A stretch of DNA of 64,000 nt from Catellatospora sp. TT07R-123 (GCF_018327705.1 NZ_BNEM01000002.1:1-64000), one strand, 5' to 3'; shown: positions 34,609 to 43,370, counted from the first letter of the stretch. Numbers and translations: made by a program. Notes: generated by a model from the sequence alone, not told the origin.

Positions 34609-35229
34609 GTGACCGACTGGGCGGACTGGCACCGCGACTACACCGACCCCGGCTCGCCGCTGTCGCAGCGGCTGGCGCTGGTCCGCGCGCACATCGGGGC
34701 GTGGCTGGACCGGCGGCCGCAGCCGCTGCTGCGGGTCGTCAGCGCCTGCGCCGGGCAGGGCGACGACCTGCTGGGGGTGCTGGCGCAGCGGCCGGACGCG
34801 GCCCGGGTCAGGGCCCGGCTGATCGAGTACGACCCGCGCAACGCGGCCGCCGCGACATCCCGGGCGGCGGCGCTGCCCGGGGTGGAGGTGGTGTGCGCCG
34901 ACGCGGGAGGGCTCGCGTCGTACGCCGGGACGGTGCCCGCCGACCTGGTGCTGCTGTGCGGCGTGTTCGGCAACGTCGACGACGCCGACGTGGCGGCCAC
35001 GGTCGCGGCGCTGCCGTCGTTGTGCGCGCCGGGCGCGACGGTGATCTGGACCCGCTCCCGGCGGGCGCCGGACCTGACCCCGGCGATCCGGGGCTGGTTC
35101 GCCGACGCCGGGTTCGCTCAGCGGGCGTTCGACGCCCCGGACGAGGTCCTGTTCACCGTCGGGGTGCACGAGTTCGGCGGCGCACCGGCTCCCCTGCCCG
35201 GTGGCGGGACGATGTTCCGGTTCCGGTGA
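34609..35229 (+). CDS. Class I SAM methyltransferase-like protein
   Basis: 206 residues from the GTG at 34609. GATACT (34597-34602) ends 6 nt before it, so the mRNA is probably leaderless. The Rossmann glycine loop appears as VVSACAGQGDDLLG, the acidic residue of strand 2 is in RLIEYDPRNA, and strand 4 is ADLVLLCGVFGNVDD. The opening (WADWHRDYTDPGSPLSQRL) is typical of a small actinobacterial methyltransferase-like family. The substrate is unknown. It is divergent from the hydrolase gene. Confidence 0.75.
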   Translation: MTDWADWHRDYTDPGSPLSQRLALVRAHIGAWLDRRPQPLLRVVSACAGQGDDLLGVLAQRPDAARVRARLIEYDPRNAAAATSRAAALPGVEVVCADAGGLASYAGTVPADLVLLCGVFGNVDDADVAATVAALPSLCAPGATVIWTRSRRAPDLTPAIRGWFADAGFAQRAFDAPDEVLFTVGVHEFGGAPAPLPGGGTMFRFR

Positions 35230-35272
35230 ACGCGGGGTTCCGTGCCGGGCCGGGTTGGCCCACCATGGTCGG

Positions 35273-36292
35273 ATGGACGTACGGCGGGTGGGGCTGGCAG
35301 GGCTGACAGGGCTGACCGCGGCGGTGGTGTGGGCGGTCGGGTCGGCGATCCACATGCCGCTGATGCAGCCGAGCGGGGTGTGGATCGCCGACGACGGCGT
35401 CGCATACCCGAACGTGGCCTCGAACAACACGTACTGGCCGCGCGAGACCCGGGAACTGGCGATCCTGCTCGCATTCGCGGGCCTGGTGGTGGCCTGCGGC
35501 TGGTCCCGCCGGGCCCTCTCGGTCGGCGCGGCCGCGACCGTGGTGTGGCTGGCCGCCGACCTGGCCGTGGACCGGTACGACGTGTCGGGCCCGGCCGCGG
35601 CGGTGCTGCTGGGGGTGTGCGGTGCCGCGTACTTCGCGGCGGTCGTCGTCCTGGTCGCGCGACTGGCACCGGCAGGGCCCGGGGGTGCGGCGGCACGGCA
35701 TGTGGCGGCGGGGACGGCGGCGCTGCTGGCGGTGGGATCGCTGCTGGTGGTGACGCCGTGGGACGTCGTCGAGACGGCCGTGCAAGCCCGGCTGGAGACG
35801 GAACTGACCGTCGTGAAGGTGGTGCTGGCGGTGCTGTTCGCGGCATGCGCGGCCATGGTGGCGGGCGTTCCGGCCGCCAACCGGAGCGTCACGGTCGCGG
35901 CCGTCGCGGTGGCGGCCGTCTGCGCGACGGTGCTGGCGGTGCTGGCGCCGGTGGGGTTGCCGTTCGTACTCGCGCTGTGGGCCGCGACGGTCTCAGCACT
36001 GGTCGCGGTCGCGGCGCCGCGCGTGCGGGGCACGGCAGGCTTGGCCGGCCTGCTCGCGCTGGCCGTGCCAGGCGCGGTCGGCGGGTTCGCAGTCCTGATC
36101 ATCGGGGGTATGGCCGTCGGCGGCCTGCTGACGTCGCTGGCGGGCAACCCGCCGGTCAACGGCGCAGACTCCGATATCGCGCTCGCGCTGGCGGTGTTCA
36201 CGGTCGGGGTCTCGCTGTCGTGGGCGACGTGGGCGGTGACCGCGGTGCGGCCTGCGACGACCCGGTCGGCCGAGCCTGCGGTGCCGGCGTGA
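35273..36292 (+). CDS. Multi-pass membrane protein, unknown
   Basis: About 339 residues from the ATG at 35273 (MDVRRVGLAGLTGLTAA). Roughly nine to ten hydrophobic helices are visible. A loop between the first two holds the only distinctive polar stretch (DDGVAYPNVASNNTYWPRE). No transporter or enzyme signature was recognised. It is encoded 43 nt after the methyltransferase on the same strand and 143 nt before the sigma factor. It may belong with either. Confidence 0.65.
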   Translation: MDVRRVGLAGLTGLTAAVVWAVGSAIHMPLMQPSGVWIADDGVAYPNVASNNTYWPRETRELAILLAFAGLVVACGWSRRALSVGAAATVVWLAADLAVDRYDVSGPAAAVLLGVCGAAYFAAVVVLVARLAPAGPGGAAARHVAAGTAALLAVGSLLVVTPWDVVETAVQARLETELTVVKVVLAVLFAACAAMVAGVPAANRSVTVAAVAVAAVCATVLAVLAPVGLPFVLALWAATVSALVAVAAPRVRGTAGLAGLLALAVPGAVGGFAVLIIGGMAVGGLLTSLAGNPPVNGADSDIALALAVFTVGVSLSWATWAVTAVRPATTRSAEPAVPA

Positions 36293-36378
36293 CGGTGACA
36301 CCGGATCCGGAGGACCCGCAACGGTCCAGGCGAGGGAAATAGACCAGCCGGGCTCAACGCGGCTGACCGGCGTTTCGC

Positions 36379-36407
36379 GCAACCTTCTGCGGATCGGGCC
36401 CGTGTCC
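36379..36407 (+). promoter_or_regulatory. Candidate ECF-type promoter of the sigma-fusion gene
   Basis: GCAACC (36379-36384), a 17-nt spacer, then GTGTCC (36402-36407). GCAACC with a GTC-containing -10 is the pattern recognised by actinomycete SigE-type ECF factors, so the sigma-propeller gene 28 nt downstream may be autoregulated. Confidence 0.4.
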
Positions 36408-36435
36408 CTAAGCGACGGATCTGACCACACGGACG

Positions 36436-38289
36436 GTGGCTGTGGAGTTTGTGGAGTTCTACCAGGCGACGGCGCATCGGACGCTTCGCTACGCGTACGG
36501 GTTGACCGGCGATCTCCCGCAGGCGCAGGACGTCGTGCAGGAGGCCTACGCCCGCGCATGGCAGCGCTGGCGGCGGCTGAGCGGCTACGACGACGCGGAG
36601 GCATGGGTGCGGCTGGTGGTCTCGCGACTGGTCTTCGACTGGTGGCGCCATCTGCTGGTACGCAAGAACGTCGTGCTCGGGGTGCCCGCCACCGTGCCGG
36701 CACCGTCGGAGGAGACGGTGCTGCTGGTGGCGGCCATGAAGCAGCTGCCCGAGCGGCACCGGCGGGCGCTGGCCCTGCACTACCTGATGGACATGTCCAT
36801 CGGACAGATCGCCGCGGAGACCGGAGCCAGCGAAGGAACGGTCAAGTCGTGGCTGTCGCGCGGACGCGACGAGCTGGCGGCGGCGCTGCGCGACGAGGTG
36901 GACCAAGTCAAGATCCCGCCGGTCGGCAGCGTCGCGGAGCTGGGACTGCGCAAGCGGCGTCGGCGGGTGGTGGCGTCGGTGACGGCCGGCGGCCTGGCCG
37001 TGCTCGCGGCGATCGTGCTGGTCACGGGCCTGCTGGGGCGTAGCCGCGCGCTGCCGCCGCCCGCGGTGACGCCGACCGGCAGCCCGATGGAGTTCTCACC
37101 GATGCAGCGGGTGGCCGGTGTGTCGATCGCCAAGGAGCCTTTCACACTCGGCATCCAGGACGGCCGGGGGTTCGCCGTCGTACAGCTGGCCGACAGCGTG
37201 CAGGTGACCGGCGTCGATCTCGCCACCGGCGTGACGCTGTGGCCGACGGTCACGATTCCGGGCCGGATACAGGACGGCGGCGGGGCGAGGCTGGTTCCCG
37301 GGGCCGTCGTGGTCGCGCAACACAGCCTGTTCGCGGCGATCGACCACACCGTCGGCCACGTCTACGTCGTGGACACGGCGACAGGAAAGGTGCGCTGGCA
37401 GCGTGCCCTGGAGGTCGACCTCTCCGAGACCGTCTTCTTCCCCGGAGTCGCGGTGTACCTCGACGGGGTTTCCCACGTCGCCGTCGGTATCGACCTAGCC
37501 ACAGGCGCGCAGTGGTCGATCGCCGGCCCCGTCGAAGAGGTCTTCGGCATGAGCAGCGTGGCCGATCTCGCACGGCTGGAGCAGAACGGAACCCCACCAC
37601 GCACGGTCTTCAGCGGTGACGTCCTGTTCGCCGCCGACCGAAGCGGCACCATCACGGAGTATTCGGTGACCACCGGCCGTCCCACCGGCCGGACCTGGCC
37701 CAACCTGCCGCAGGCCGAGTGGTATGACGCGTACGACGGCGACATCTACCTCATCGGACAGCACGCGCTGACTCGCCTGCACCTGGCCGACGGGCAGCAG
37801 ATCCAGGAGTTCGCCGGACACACGATCAGTGACTTCACGCCGTGCGGCGTCCGAGGGATCTGCGTGGTCGACGCAGAGGACGCCAGGTCGACGCAGACGA
37901 CGGTGGTCGCCATCGTCGCGGGCAAGGAGGCCTGGCGTGTCGCCATGCCGGGTGTCACCACGCTGGGCCCGATCGGCACCAGCGTGAGAGTGAACCGATC
38001 CGTTGAATACGACGCCAATGTCGTACTTGACGATCATGGACGACCGACCCTCACCGTGTCTGGCCGTACCTCCCTGTCGCGGCTTGACGCCGGCAACCTG
38101 CTGGGCGTCAACATCGAATTCGGCGACAAGCAGGTGCGCCTGCGACTGTCGGGCATCCCGGTCGCCACCATGCACGAGACCGACCTCGGCCAGCTCACCT
38201 TGCCGAGCAGCCTGGACTATGCCGGAAGCGGCAAGTTCCTGCTCGTCGCGACGGACGGCGAACTGGTGGTCTACCGCATCGCGAAGTGA
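36436..38289 (+). CDS. ECF sigma factor (SigE family) fused to a TM segment and PQQ-like beta-propeller
   Basis: 617 residues. Sigma region 2 occupies about 1-75 (HRTLRYAYGLTGDLPQAQDV, SRLVFDWWRHLLVRKN). Region 4 lies at about 95-150 (LPERHRRALALHYLMD, SEGTVKSWLSRGRDEL). A basic stop-transfer patch (RKRRRR) precedes one membrane helix at 178-201. The remaining 400 residues look like a PQQ/quinoprotein-type propeller with repeated blades such as VYVVDTATGKVRWQ and VTGVDLATGVTLWP. With sigma inside, the propeller would be outside the cell. No separate anti-sigma gene lies beside it. The tethered exterior may hold sigma inactive until sensing or cleavage, which is inference. Confidence 0.88.
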   Translation: MAVEFVEFYQATAHRTLRYAYGLTGDLPQAQDVVQEAYARAWQRWRRLSGYDDAEAWVRLVVSRLVFDWWRHLLVRKNVVLGVPATVPAPSEETVLLVAAMKQLPERHRRALALHYLMDMSIGQIAAETGASEGTVKSWLSRGRDELAAALRDEVDQVKIPPVGSVAELGLRKRRRRVVASVTAGGLAVLAAIVLVTGLLGRSRALPPPAVTPTGSPMEFSPMQRVAGVSIAKEPFTLGIQDGRGFAVVQLADSVQVTGVDLATGVTLWPTVTIPGRIQDGGGARLVPGAVVVAQHSLFAAIDHTVGHVYVVDTATGKVRWQRALEVDLSETVFFPGVAVYLDGVSHVAVGIDLATGAQWSIAGPVEEVFGMSSVADLARLEQNGTPPRTVFSGDVLFAADRSGTITEYSVTTGRPTGRTWPNLPQAEWYDAYDGDIYLIGQHALTRLHLADGQQIQEFAGHTISDFTPCGVRGICVVDAEDARSTQTTVVAIVAGKEAWRVAMPGVTTLGPIGTSVRVNRSVEYDANVVLDDHGRPTLTVSGRTSLSRLDAGNLLGVNIEFGDKQVRLRLSGIPVATMHETDLGQLTLPSSLDYAGSGKFLLVATDGELVVYRIAK

Positions 38290-38395
38290 CTTCAGCACGC
38301 ACCAGGGGACAGAGGCGATCGCGGCGGGCGGGCAGGGCGGCAGTCCTGCCCGCCGAACCCGCGCCACCGGCGAGGCCGTGTCGATCACGAACAGG

Positions 38396-38469
38396 TACCC
38401 GGGACAGGATTCGAACCTGCACTGAACGCGATCTGAGCGCGTCGCCGCTGCCAGCTGGGCTACCCGGGC
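38396..38469 (-). tRNA. Atypical tRNA with CAG anticodon, class I (short variable loop)
   Basis: Full cloverleaf, 74 nt: a 7-bp acceptor stem (GCCCGGG/CCCGGGT, with G1-U72 wobble), a 3-bp D stem with GG in the loop, anticodon stem ACGCG/CGCGT with loop CTCAGAT, a 5-nt variable loop (TCAGT), and a T arm with TTCGAAT. The anticodon is CAG (Leu codon CUG), but leucine tRNAs have a long variable arm and this one does not. The 3' end encodes A73-C-C but not the final A. Confidence 0.75.
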
Positions 38470-38539
38470 GGGGGGTGGTCACGCCCTCATCCCCATGGGG
38501 CGTGACCGGACCTGCCACCGGCGCCGGTGACTGGTCGAG

Positions 38540-38612
38540 CACGGGTGACAGGATTCGAACCTGTAGCCGCCGGATTTGGAGGCCGGTGCTCTTGCCGTTG
38601 AGCTACACCCGC
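38540..38612 (-). tRNA. tRNA-Trp (CCA), divergent extra copy
   Basis: 73-nt cloverleaf: acceptor GCGGGTG/CACCCGT with a G1-U72 wobble, D stem GCTC/GAGC, anticodon loop CTCCAAA (anticodon CCA), T arm ACAGG-TTCGAAT-CCTGT, discriminator G73 as in bacterial tRNA-Trp. The last pair of the anticodon stem is a C31/U39 mismatch. No CCA tail is encoded. Actinobacteria normally carry a single tRNA-Trp near secE-nusG, so this looks like an additional gene. Confidence 0.75.
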
Positions 38613-38693
38613 TGGAAGTGGTTCGGATAGACGAAACCGCCCTGACCCCGGTATGGACCGGGCGGGCGGCGAGCCTGCCGTGACGTCGGCACC

Positions 38694-38828
38694 TCAGTGG
38701 CGCCGGGCCGTCTTCGGTCCTTGCAGTCGGCGGTTGCGGTTGGCGTCACCGCTGCGTCCGGCACCGGGCAGGGCCGTCTCGCCGCGCGGCGTCTGCCATC
38801 GCGGTGCGAGCGGAACCTGGCGTGACAT
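38694..38828 (-). CDS. Possible small basic protein (44 aa) upstream of the tRNAs
   Basis: A 44-residue, Arg-rich frame starting at the ATG at 38828, with GGGAG 6 nt upstream (MSRQVPLAPRWQTP ... PKTARRH). A longer version from the ATG at 38924 has no convincing ribosome site. It lies on the same strand as, and 81 nt upstream of, the two tRNA genes. No homologue was recognised. It could be a spurious frame; the ribosome site is the main argument for it. Confidence 0.35.
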   Translation of the reverse strand: MSRQVPLAPRWQTPRGETALPGAGRSGDANRNRRLQGPKTARRH

Positions 38829-38980
38829 GTCTGTCTCCCGTGGCCGGTGGTGCTGGTTACGGGGTTTACCGTACGGGCGCGGCCGCCGGGCGGGCAAAGG
38901 ATTTAACGGGTAGTCGTCGCTCATCCGCCGGCAGATCCCCAGGTGGCCTCGACCTCGACCTGGGCATCGTCGGCGAACGG

Positions 38981-39562
38981 TCAACGGCGCACCCGATAGC
39001 GCAGGTGAAGCACCCGGTTGCCCTGAACGACCACGTCAGGGCCTTCCAGCAGGTGCTGCGCGTCGACGGAGCCGAAGTAACGCTTACCGGACCCGAGCAC
39101 GACGGGTGCGACGTCCATGCGTACCTCGTCGACCCAACCTGCCGCGAGCGCCTGGCCGCCGACGTCGCCGGCAGCGAACTCGACAGTGCGGTCACCCGCG
39201 AGCTCCTGCGCCTTGGCCACGGCCGCCTCGATACCGTCGACGAAGTGAAACGGCGCCTGGAGGTTCCAGCCCTCGGGCGCACCACGGTGACTCACCACGA
39301 CCACATGGTCGATCCCACTCGGAGGCGTCCCATCCCAGCCGTCGGTGATGTCGAAGGCGTGACGGCCGACAACGGTCACCCCGACCTCGTCCCAGTACGG
39401 CCGGACGTGGTCGAACGAAGCCTGCGACACCTTCAGCACGCCACTGTCGTCCAGCGGCACGTCACCGCTGACCAGCCACTCGAAGATCGGACCCGGATCG
39501 TCGTTCTCAGCCGCGATGAAACCATCCACCGAAACCGACGCGTTCATGACCACTTTCCCCAT
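38981..39562 (-). CDS. Dihydrofolate reductase-like (RibD C-terminal family) protein
   Basis: 193 residues from the ATG at 39562, with GAGGGGAGA upstream. It opens with KVVMNASVSVDGFIA, the start of the RibD-C/YyaP family, and carries TVVGRHAFDITDGW, VEFAAGDVGGQALAAGWVDE and MDVAPVVLGSGKRYF, the usual strand and loop motifs of this NADPH-binding fold. Real substrates are unknown for most members. It follows an AraC-type regulator by 62 nt on the same strand, so the two are probably one unit. Confidence 0.9.
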   Translation of the reverse strand: MGKVVMNASVSVDGFIAAENDDPGPIFEWLVSGDVPLDDSGVLKVSQASFDHVRPYWDEVGVTVVGRHAFDITDGWDGTPPSGIDHVVVVSHRGAPEGWNLQAPFHFVDGIEAAVAKAQELAGDRTVEFAAGDVGGQALAAGWVDEVRMDVAPVVLGSGKRYFGSVDAQHLLEGPDVVVQGNRVLHLRYRVRR

Positions 39563-39624
39563 GGATTCTCCCCTCTCCGGAGTCCCCAGTCTGGTGCGGC
39601 GCGAGCTGTCGCTCTTGTACGAAA

Positions 39625-40464
39625 TCAATCGGCTGGGAGCGGCCAGCCGTCCAGGGCGTGGTCGGGATGATCGCGCAGGAATCGCCGCCGTGCTTCGGCG
39701 TACCGGGTCGGCGTGAGCCCGGTGAACTCCCGGAACTCGCGCACGAAGTGGGCCTGGTCGAAGTAGCCCGCGCCGGCGGCGACGTCTCCCCAGTCGATCG
39801 GTGCGGCGACGTCGAGCGCCAACACGGTGGAACTGAAGCGGTAGCTGCGAGCCAGCCGTTTCGGCGTGACACCGACTACGGCCTTGAACCGCTTCGCCAG
39901 ATACGTGCTGCTGGCGCGGGCCGCCACACCGATGTCGCTGATCGGCACCGTCCCGCCTGTCGCCGCGACGGCGCTGCTCATCTGGCGGACCAGGTCAAGA
40001 CCGTCGATCACCCGCAGCCGTCGCACCAGTTCCTCCTCCAGCAACATCAGCATGTCGTGCGGTGTGCCCGCCAAGGTCAGTCGGTGTCGCAAGGCAGCGA
40101 CAGCGGGCCGGCCCCAGATCTGGCCCACCGTCGCAGGTCGGTCGCACAACTCGGCCGCGGGCATCGGAAGGAACGGTGCCAGGCCCCACGGCCTGAAGTG
40201 GACGCCCACGGACCGGGTCGGGGTCGGGTAGCTGAACTCCCACGCACGCGTGGGCGTGGTCACCGCGCAGCCGTCGGCGTACTCGACGGCGTCTACGTCG
40301 TCGCCTGCGCGGATGAGAAACGGCGCCCCGAGGTTGACGATGAGCAATGGCGCGGGCGCCGCCGGCAGCAGAAACCGGGAGTACGGCGGGGCGCCCGCCA
40401 GGTAGTAGAGGTCGCCGATCAGCCCGTCCAGCGGCGGACCGGGCACCCTGGACACATACTCCAC
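39625..40464 (-). CDS. AraC-family regulator with DUF6597-type sensor domain
   Basis: 279 residues. The N-terminal half is a cupin-like domain (MEYVSRVPGPPLDGLIGDLYYLAG trimmed in print; key part FHFRPWG-type segment GVHFRPWGLAPFLPMP). The C-terminal 100 residues form two HTH motifs: STYLAKRFKAVVGVTPKRL and GYFDQAHFVREFREFTGLTP, the AraC signature. It is probably a one-component activator for the reductase-like gene downstream. The ligand is unknown. Confidence 0.9.
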   Translation of the reverse strand: MEYVSRVPGPPLDGLIGDLYYLAGAPPYSRFLLPAAPAPLLIVNLGAPFLIRAGDDVDAVEYADGCAVTTPTRAWEFSYPTPTRSVGVHFRPWGLAPFLPMPAAELCDRPATVGQIWGRPAVAALRHRLTLAGTPHDMLMLLEEELVRRLRVIDGLDLVRQMSSAVAATGGTVPISDIGVAARASSTYLAKRFKAVVGVTPKRLARSYRFSSTVLALDVAAPIDWGDVAAGAGYFDQAHFVREFREFTGLTPTRYAEARRRFLRDHPDHALDGWPLPAD

Positions 40465-40597
40465 GCTCCCATTATCGCCGACGGCCCGGCATCACACGCC
40501 GCCGTCAGCACCGACCCGGCGCCGATCCTTGACGGGTACCCCGGCGCATTTCGGTCCCCGACCACTCCCCACGTGGTGAAGAGCCGTTTGACGCCGG

Positions 40598-41548
40598 TCA
40601 CACCGACCAGCGGGCCCGCAGCACTCCGTCGGGGTCGGTCATGATCGCGGCGAGCAGCGGCACGCGGTCGTCGGCGTAGCCGGACAGGACGGCCGCGGCG
40701 GTCGCGGCGGCGAGCGTGGCGCGGGTCTGGTCGTGGTCGTCTTCGGTGCACAGGCGTCCGCTGACGGTGCCGTCGGCGTCCTGCCAGACGACCTCGTGCA
40801 GGCCGTCGGGCAGGTCGGCGGCGACGGCGGCGGTGTCGTCGCGCAGGTCGGGCCATACCGTCAGCCGGGCGCGGGGGGCCAGGCGGGGGCGCAGGCCGGG
40901 CAGGCCGGCGGCGGTGACGCGGTGCCAGCGGGCGGTGTTGCCCGCGTAGCCCTCTTCGAGCAGGACCCGGTCGTGCCGGACGGCCAGGTCGGCCAGGTCG
41001 GCCCAGAACGTGTCGTCGGCGGGGCGGCGCGTTCCGTCCTCGTCGGCGGGGTCGTGGCGGTAGGGCGAGTGCGGGATCGGTTCGGGGTGCAGACCGAGGC
41101 GGCGGGTGTCGGCGACGGCCTGCTCGCAGGGACGGTGGCTGGCGATGTACATGTACTGGTCCCAGCCGATGTGGACGGTCAGCAGGTCGCCGTGTTCCAG
41201 GCGGCACCAGATCCGGCCCCAGAAGCCGCCGCTGTCGCGGAGCATGTGCTGGACGAGCTGCTGGGCTGCGGGGATGGCGACCTCGGCCCCGTCGTGGACG
41301 CCGTCGGGGAACAGGTCCGCGAGGGCGGGGTCGCGGTCGGGGGTGTTCGGTGCGAGGGCGGGTTCGCGTACGGCGAGGCGGTCGACGCCGCTGTCCCGGG
41401 CGAACGCGGCGACGGCGGCCAGGTAGGCGGCCTCGACCGGGCCGTGGTCGCTGGTGATGTCGAGCGGGCCCTGGTAGTGGCCGTGTTCGTCGCGGTCGGC
41501 GGGGTCGTACTTGGTGACGCGGTAGGCGTGGGGCGGGCCGCCGGTCAT
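40598..41548 (-). CDS. Hypothetical actinobacterial protein
   Basis: 316 residues starting MTGGPPHAYRVTKYDPADRD. No catalytic motif was recognised. The order is: an N-terminal segment with the unusual phrase RVTKYDPADRDEHGHYQGP, a middle with VHIGWDQYMYIASHRPC, and a Trp-rich C-terminus (HEVVWQDADGTVSG). The start codon overlaps the stop of the upstream alpha/beta hydrolase gene (ATGA), so the two are co-translated. It appears intact and has normal codon use for the window. Confidence 0.75.
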   Translation of the reverse strand: MTGGPPHAYRVTKYDPADRDEHGHYQGPLDITSDHGPVEAAYLAAVAAFARDSGVDRLAVREPALAPNTPDRDPALADLFPDGVHDGAEVAIPAAQQLVQHMLRDSGGFWGRIWCRLEHGDLLTVHIGWDQYMYIASHRPCEQAVADTRRLGLHPEPIPHSPYRHDPADEDGTRRPADDTFWADLADLAVRHDRVLLEEGYAGNTARWHRVTAAGLPGLRPRLAPRARLTVWPDLRDDTAAVAADLPDGLHEVVWQDADGTVSGRLCTEDDHDQTRATLAAATAAAVLSGYADDRVPLLAAIMTDPDGVLRARWSV

Positions 41549-42447
41549 GCGGCGGGCGCGGGCGCGGTGGGCAGCAGCTCGTGGCGGCGCAGCCAGGGCA
41601 GGATGTGGGCGGCGAGTTCCGTCGGATGCTCCAGTTGCGGGACGTGCCCCGAGTCGAGTTCGACGTAGGTCCAGTGCGGCAGCCGGGCCGCGGTGGCGCG
41701 GGCCGACGCGACCGGGACGAGGCGGTCGTGTACGCCGTGGGCGAGCAGGACCGGCATGGTCAGGGCGTGCATGGCGCGCCAGTATCCGGCGGGTGCGGCC
41801 AGCTGCCGCAGCAGGGAGCGGCTGGCGGCCAGGTGCGCGGCGACGCGGGGCCGGGGTGGGGGCAGTTCGGCGTCGAGGGCGAGGGTGTCGGCGACGAACT
41901 GGTCGGGGATGCGGGACGAGTCGGCGCAGATGACGGCGAGGTCTTCGAGGACGCGGCGCCGGGGCGGGATCGTGGTCAGGCGGCGGCGCATGGTCCAGCC
42001 GGCGACGCCGGGGATGAGGTTGGTGAGGAACCTGAGGCGTACGGCGGGGTCGATGCGGGCGCCCTTGGCGATGGGGACGCTGGGGTCGACCAGGACGACG
42101 GCCGGGACCAGGTCCGGGCTGCCGGCGGCGGTGAGGGTGGAGATCATTCCGCCCATCGAGTTGCCGATGAGCACGGCGGGGCCGCCGATGACGTCGGCGA
42201 GGTAGCGGCGCAGCACGGCGGCGTTGGCGGTGACGGTGGTGGGCCGCCCGGCGGCCGGGGTGCGGCCGAAGCCGGGCAGGTCGAGGGCGTGGACGCGGGC
42301 GTGGGGGGTGAGTTCGGCGGCCAGGCGGGTCCAGTTGAGGTGGGAACCGCCGAGGCCGTGCACGAGCACGACCGGGGGTGCGCCGTCGGGGCCGCCGAAG
42401 TCGACGTGGTGGACGGGGCCGCCGAGGTCGGCGTACACGCTGCGCAT
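41545..42447 (-). CDS. Alpha/beta hydrolase
   Basis: 300 residues. Strand and oxyanion region VVLVHGLGGSHLNW, nucleophile in GNSMGGM, acid in AHGVHDRLVPV, and His in LDSGHVPQLEHP are all in order, so the enzyme looks active. The cap region contains a basic patch (TMRRRLTTIPPRRR). It could be an esterase or lactonase; nothing fixes the substrate. It overlaps the downstream hypothetical gene by 4 nt and starts 20 nt from the yaaA stop on the same strand, so the three genes may form one transcript. Confidence 0.9.
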   Translation of the reverse strand: MRSVYADLGGPVHHVDFGGPDGAPPVVLVHGLGGSHLNWTRLAAELTPHARVHALDLPGFGRTPAAGRPTTVTANAAVLRRYLADVIGGPAVLIGNSMGGMISTLTAAGSPDLVPAVVLVDPSVPIAKGARIDPAVRLRFLTNLIPGVAGWTMRRRLTTIPPRRRVLEDLAVICADSSRIPDQFVADTLALDAELPPPRPRVAAHLAASRSLLRQLAAPAGYWRAMHALTMPVLLAHGVHDRLVPVASARATAARLPHWTYVELDSGHVPQLEHPTELAAHILPWLRRHELLPTAPAPAA

Positions 42448-42466
42448 GGCTGGCAGCGTACGCCGC

Positions 42467-43264
42467 CTACAGTTCGTTGACGATCACGTCGAGTTGCGGG
42501 GCCCTGCCGGTGGGGGTGGCGGGCTGCTCGACGGTGTACTTGAGGTCGCGCAGCGCGTCGGCGAGCTGCGCCGGGGTGCGCGGGGCGGCGCCGTCGAGCA
42601 GCAGGTCGCGTACGAGGCGGCCCTTGGTGGCCTTGTTGAAGTGGCTGACGACGGCGCGGCTGCCGTCGGGGCGTTCGTGCAGGACCCGGACGGTGGCGGT
42701 GCGGGCGGCGGCGTCGGCGCGCGGTGTCCAGGCGGGGGTGTAGGCCGAGGAGCGCAGGTCGAGGATGAGCCCGGTGGGGGCGGTCTCGGCCATGGCCTGG
42801 GCCATCGGGGTCTTCCAGTGGGCGGCGAGGGTGCCGAGGCCGGGCAGTTTGACGCCCATGGCGCACCGGTAGGGCGGGATGCGGTCGTCGAGCCGTACGG
42901 CGCCCCAGAGGCCGGAGAAGATGAGGATGGTGCGGGTGGCGCGGCGGCGGGCGGGGGCGGGCAGCCCGGCGAGGTCGAGGGCGTCGTAGAGGACGCCGGT
43001 GTACAGGGCGGCGGCGGGCATCGCCGCGGCGGTGGGCAGGGCGGCGTTGCGGGCGATCTCGGGCTGGAGGCCGGGGGTGAGGCCGAGGGTCTGCGCGGCG
43101 GTGTCGGCGTCGCCGCGGCACAGGGTGACCAGGGCGTCGAGCGCGGCGGCGCGGGCGGGGTGCAGCGGGGGCAGGGACAGGGTGGCCGGGTCGACCGGTT
43201 TGCCCTTGCCGGACGCGGCCTTGCCCTCCGACGGCGGCAGCAGGATCAGCACGCCGCCCACCAT
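42467..43264 (-). CDS. yaaA: YaaA-family peroxide-stress protein (DUF328)
   Basis: 265 residues. It begins LILLPPSEGKAASGKGKPVD, the classic YaaA opening. It also carries TGVLYDALDL, ILIFSGLWGAVRLDDRIPPYR, MGVKLPGLGTLAAHWK and VVSHFNKATKGRLVRDLL, all family signatures including the HFNKxxKG motif. In E. coli, YaaA limits free iron under peroxide stress and binds DNA; the molecular role here is assumed the same. The start is the ATG at 43264; a GTG four codons in is an alternative. Confidence 0.93.
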   Translation of the reverse strand: MVGGVLILLPPSEGKAASGKGKPVDPATLSLPPLHPARAAALDALVTLCRGDADTAAQTLGLTPGLQPEIARNAALPTAAAMPAAALYTGVLYDALDLAGLPAPARRRATRTILIFSGLWGAVRLDDRIPPYRCAMGVKLPGLGTLAAHWKTPMAQAMAETAPTGLILDLRSSAYTPAWTPRADAAARTATVRVLHERPDGSRAVVSHFNKATKGRLVRDLLLDGAAPRTPAQLADALRDLKYTVEQPATPTGRAPQLDVIVNEL

Positions 43265-43370
43265 AGTCGCCGTGGTGCACGATCAACGACTGCGCCCGCC
43301 GCCTGCCTGCGGCGATGTAGACGGAAAGCACGGGACGGCACGGGATGCCGACGCGAAGTACGCTCGCCTC

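Noticed and set aside
38396-38612. tRNA genes as an integration site of a mobile element
   Set aside because: No integrase and no repeated tRNA 3' end was seen in the flanks.
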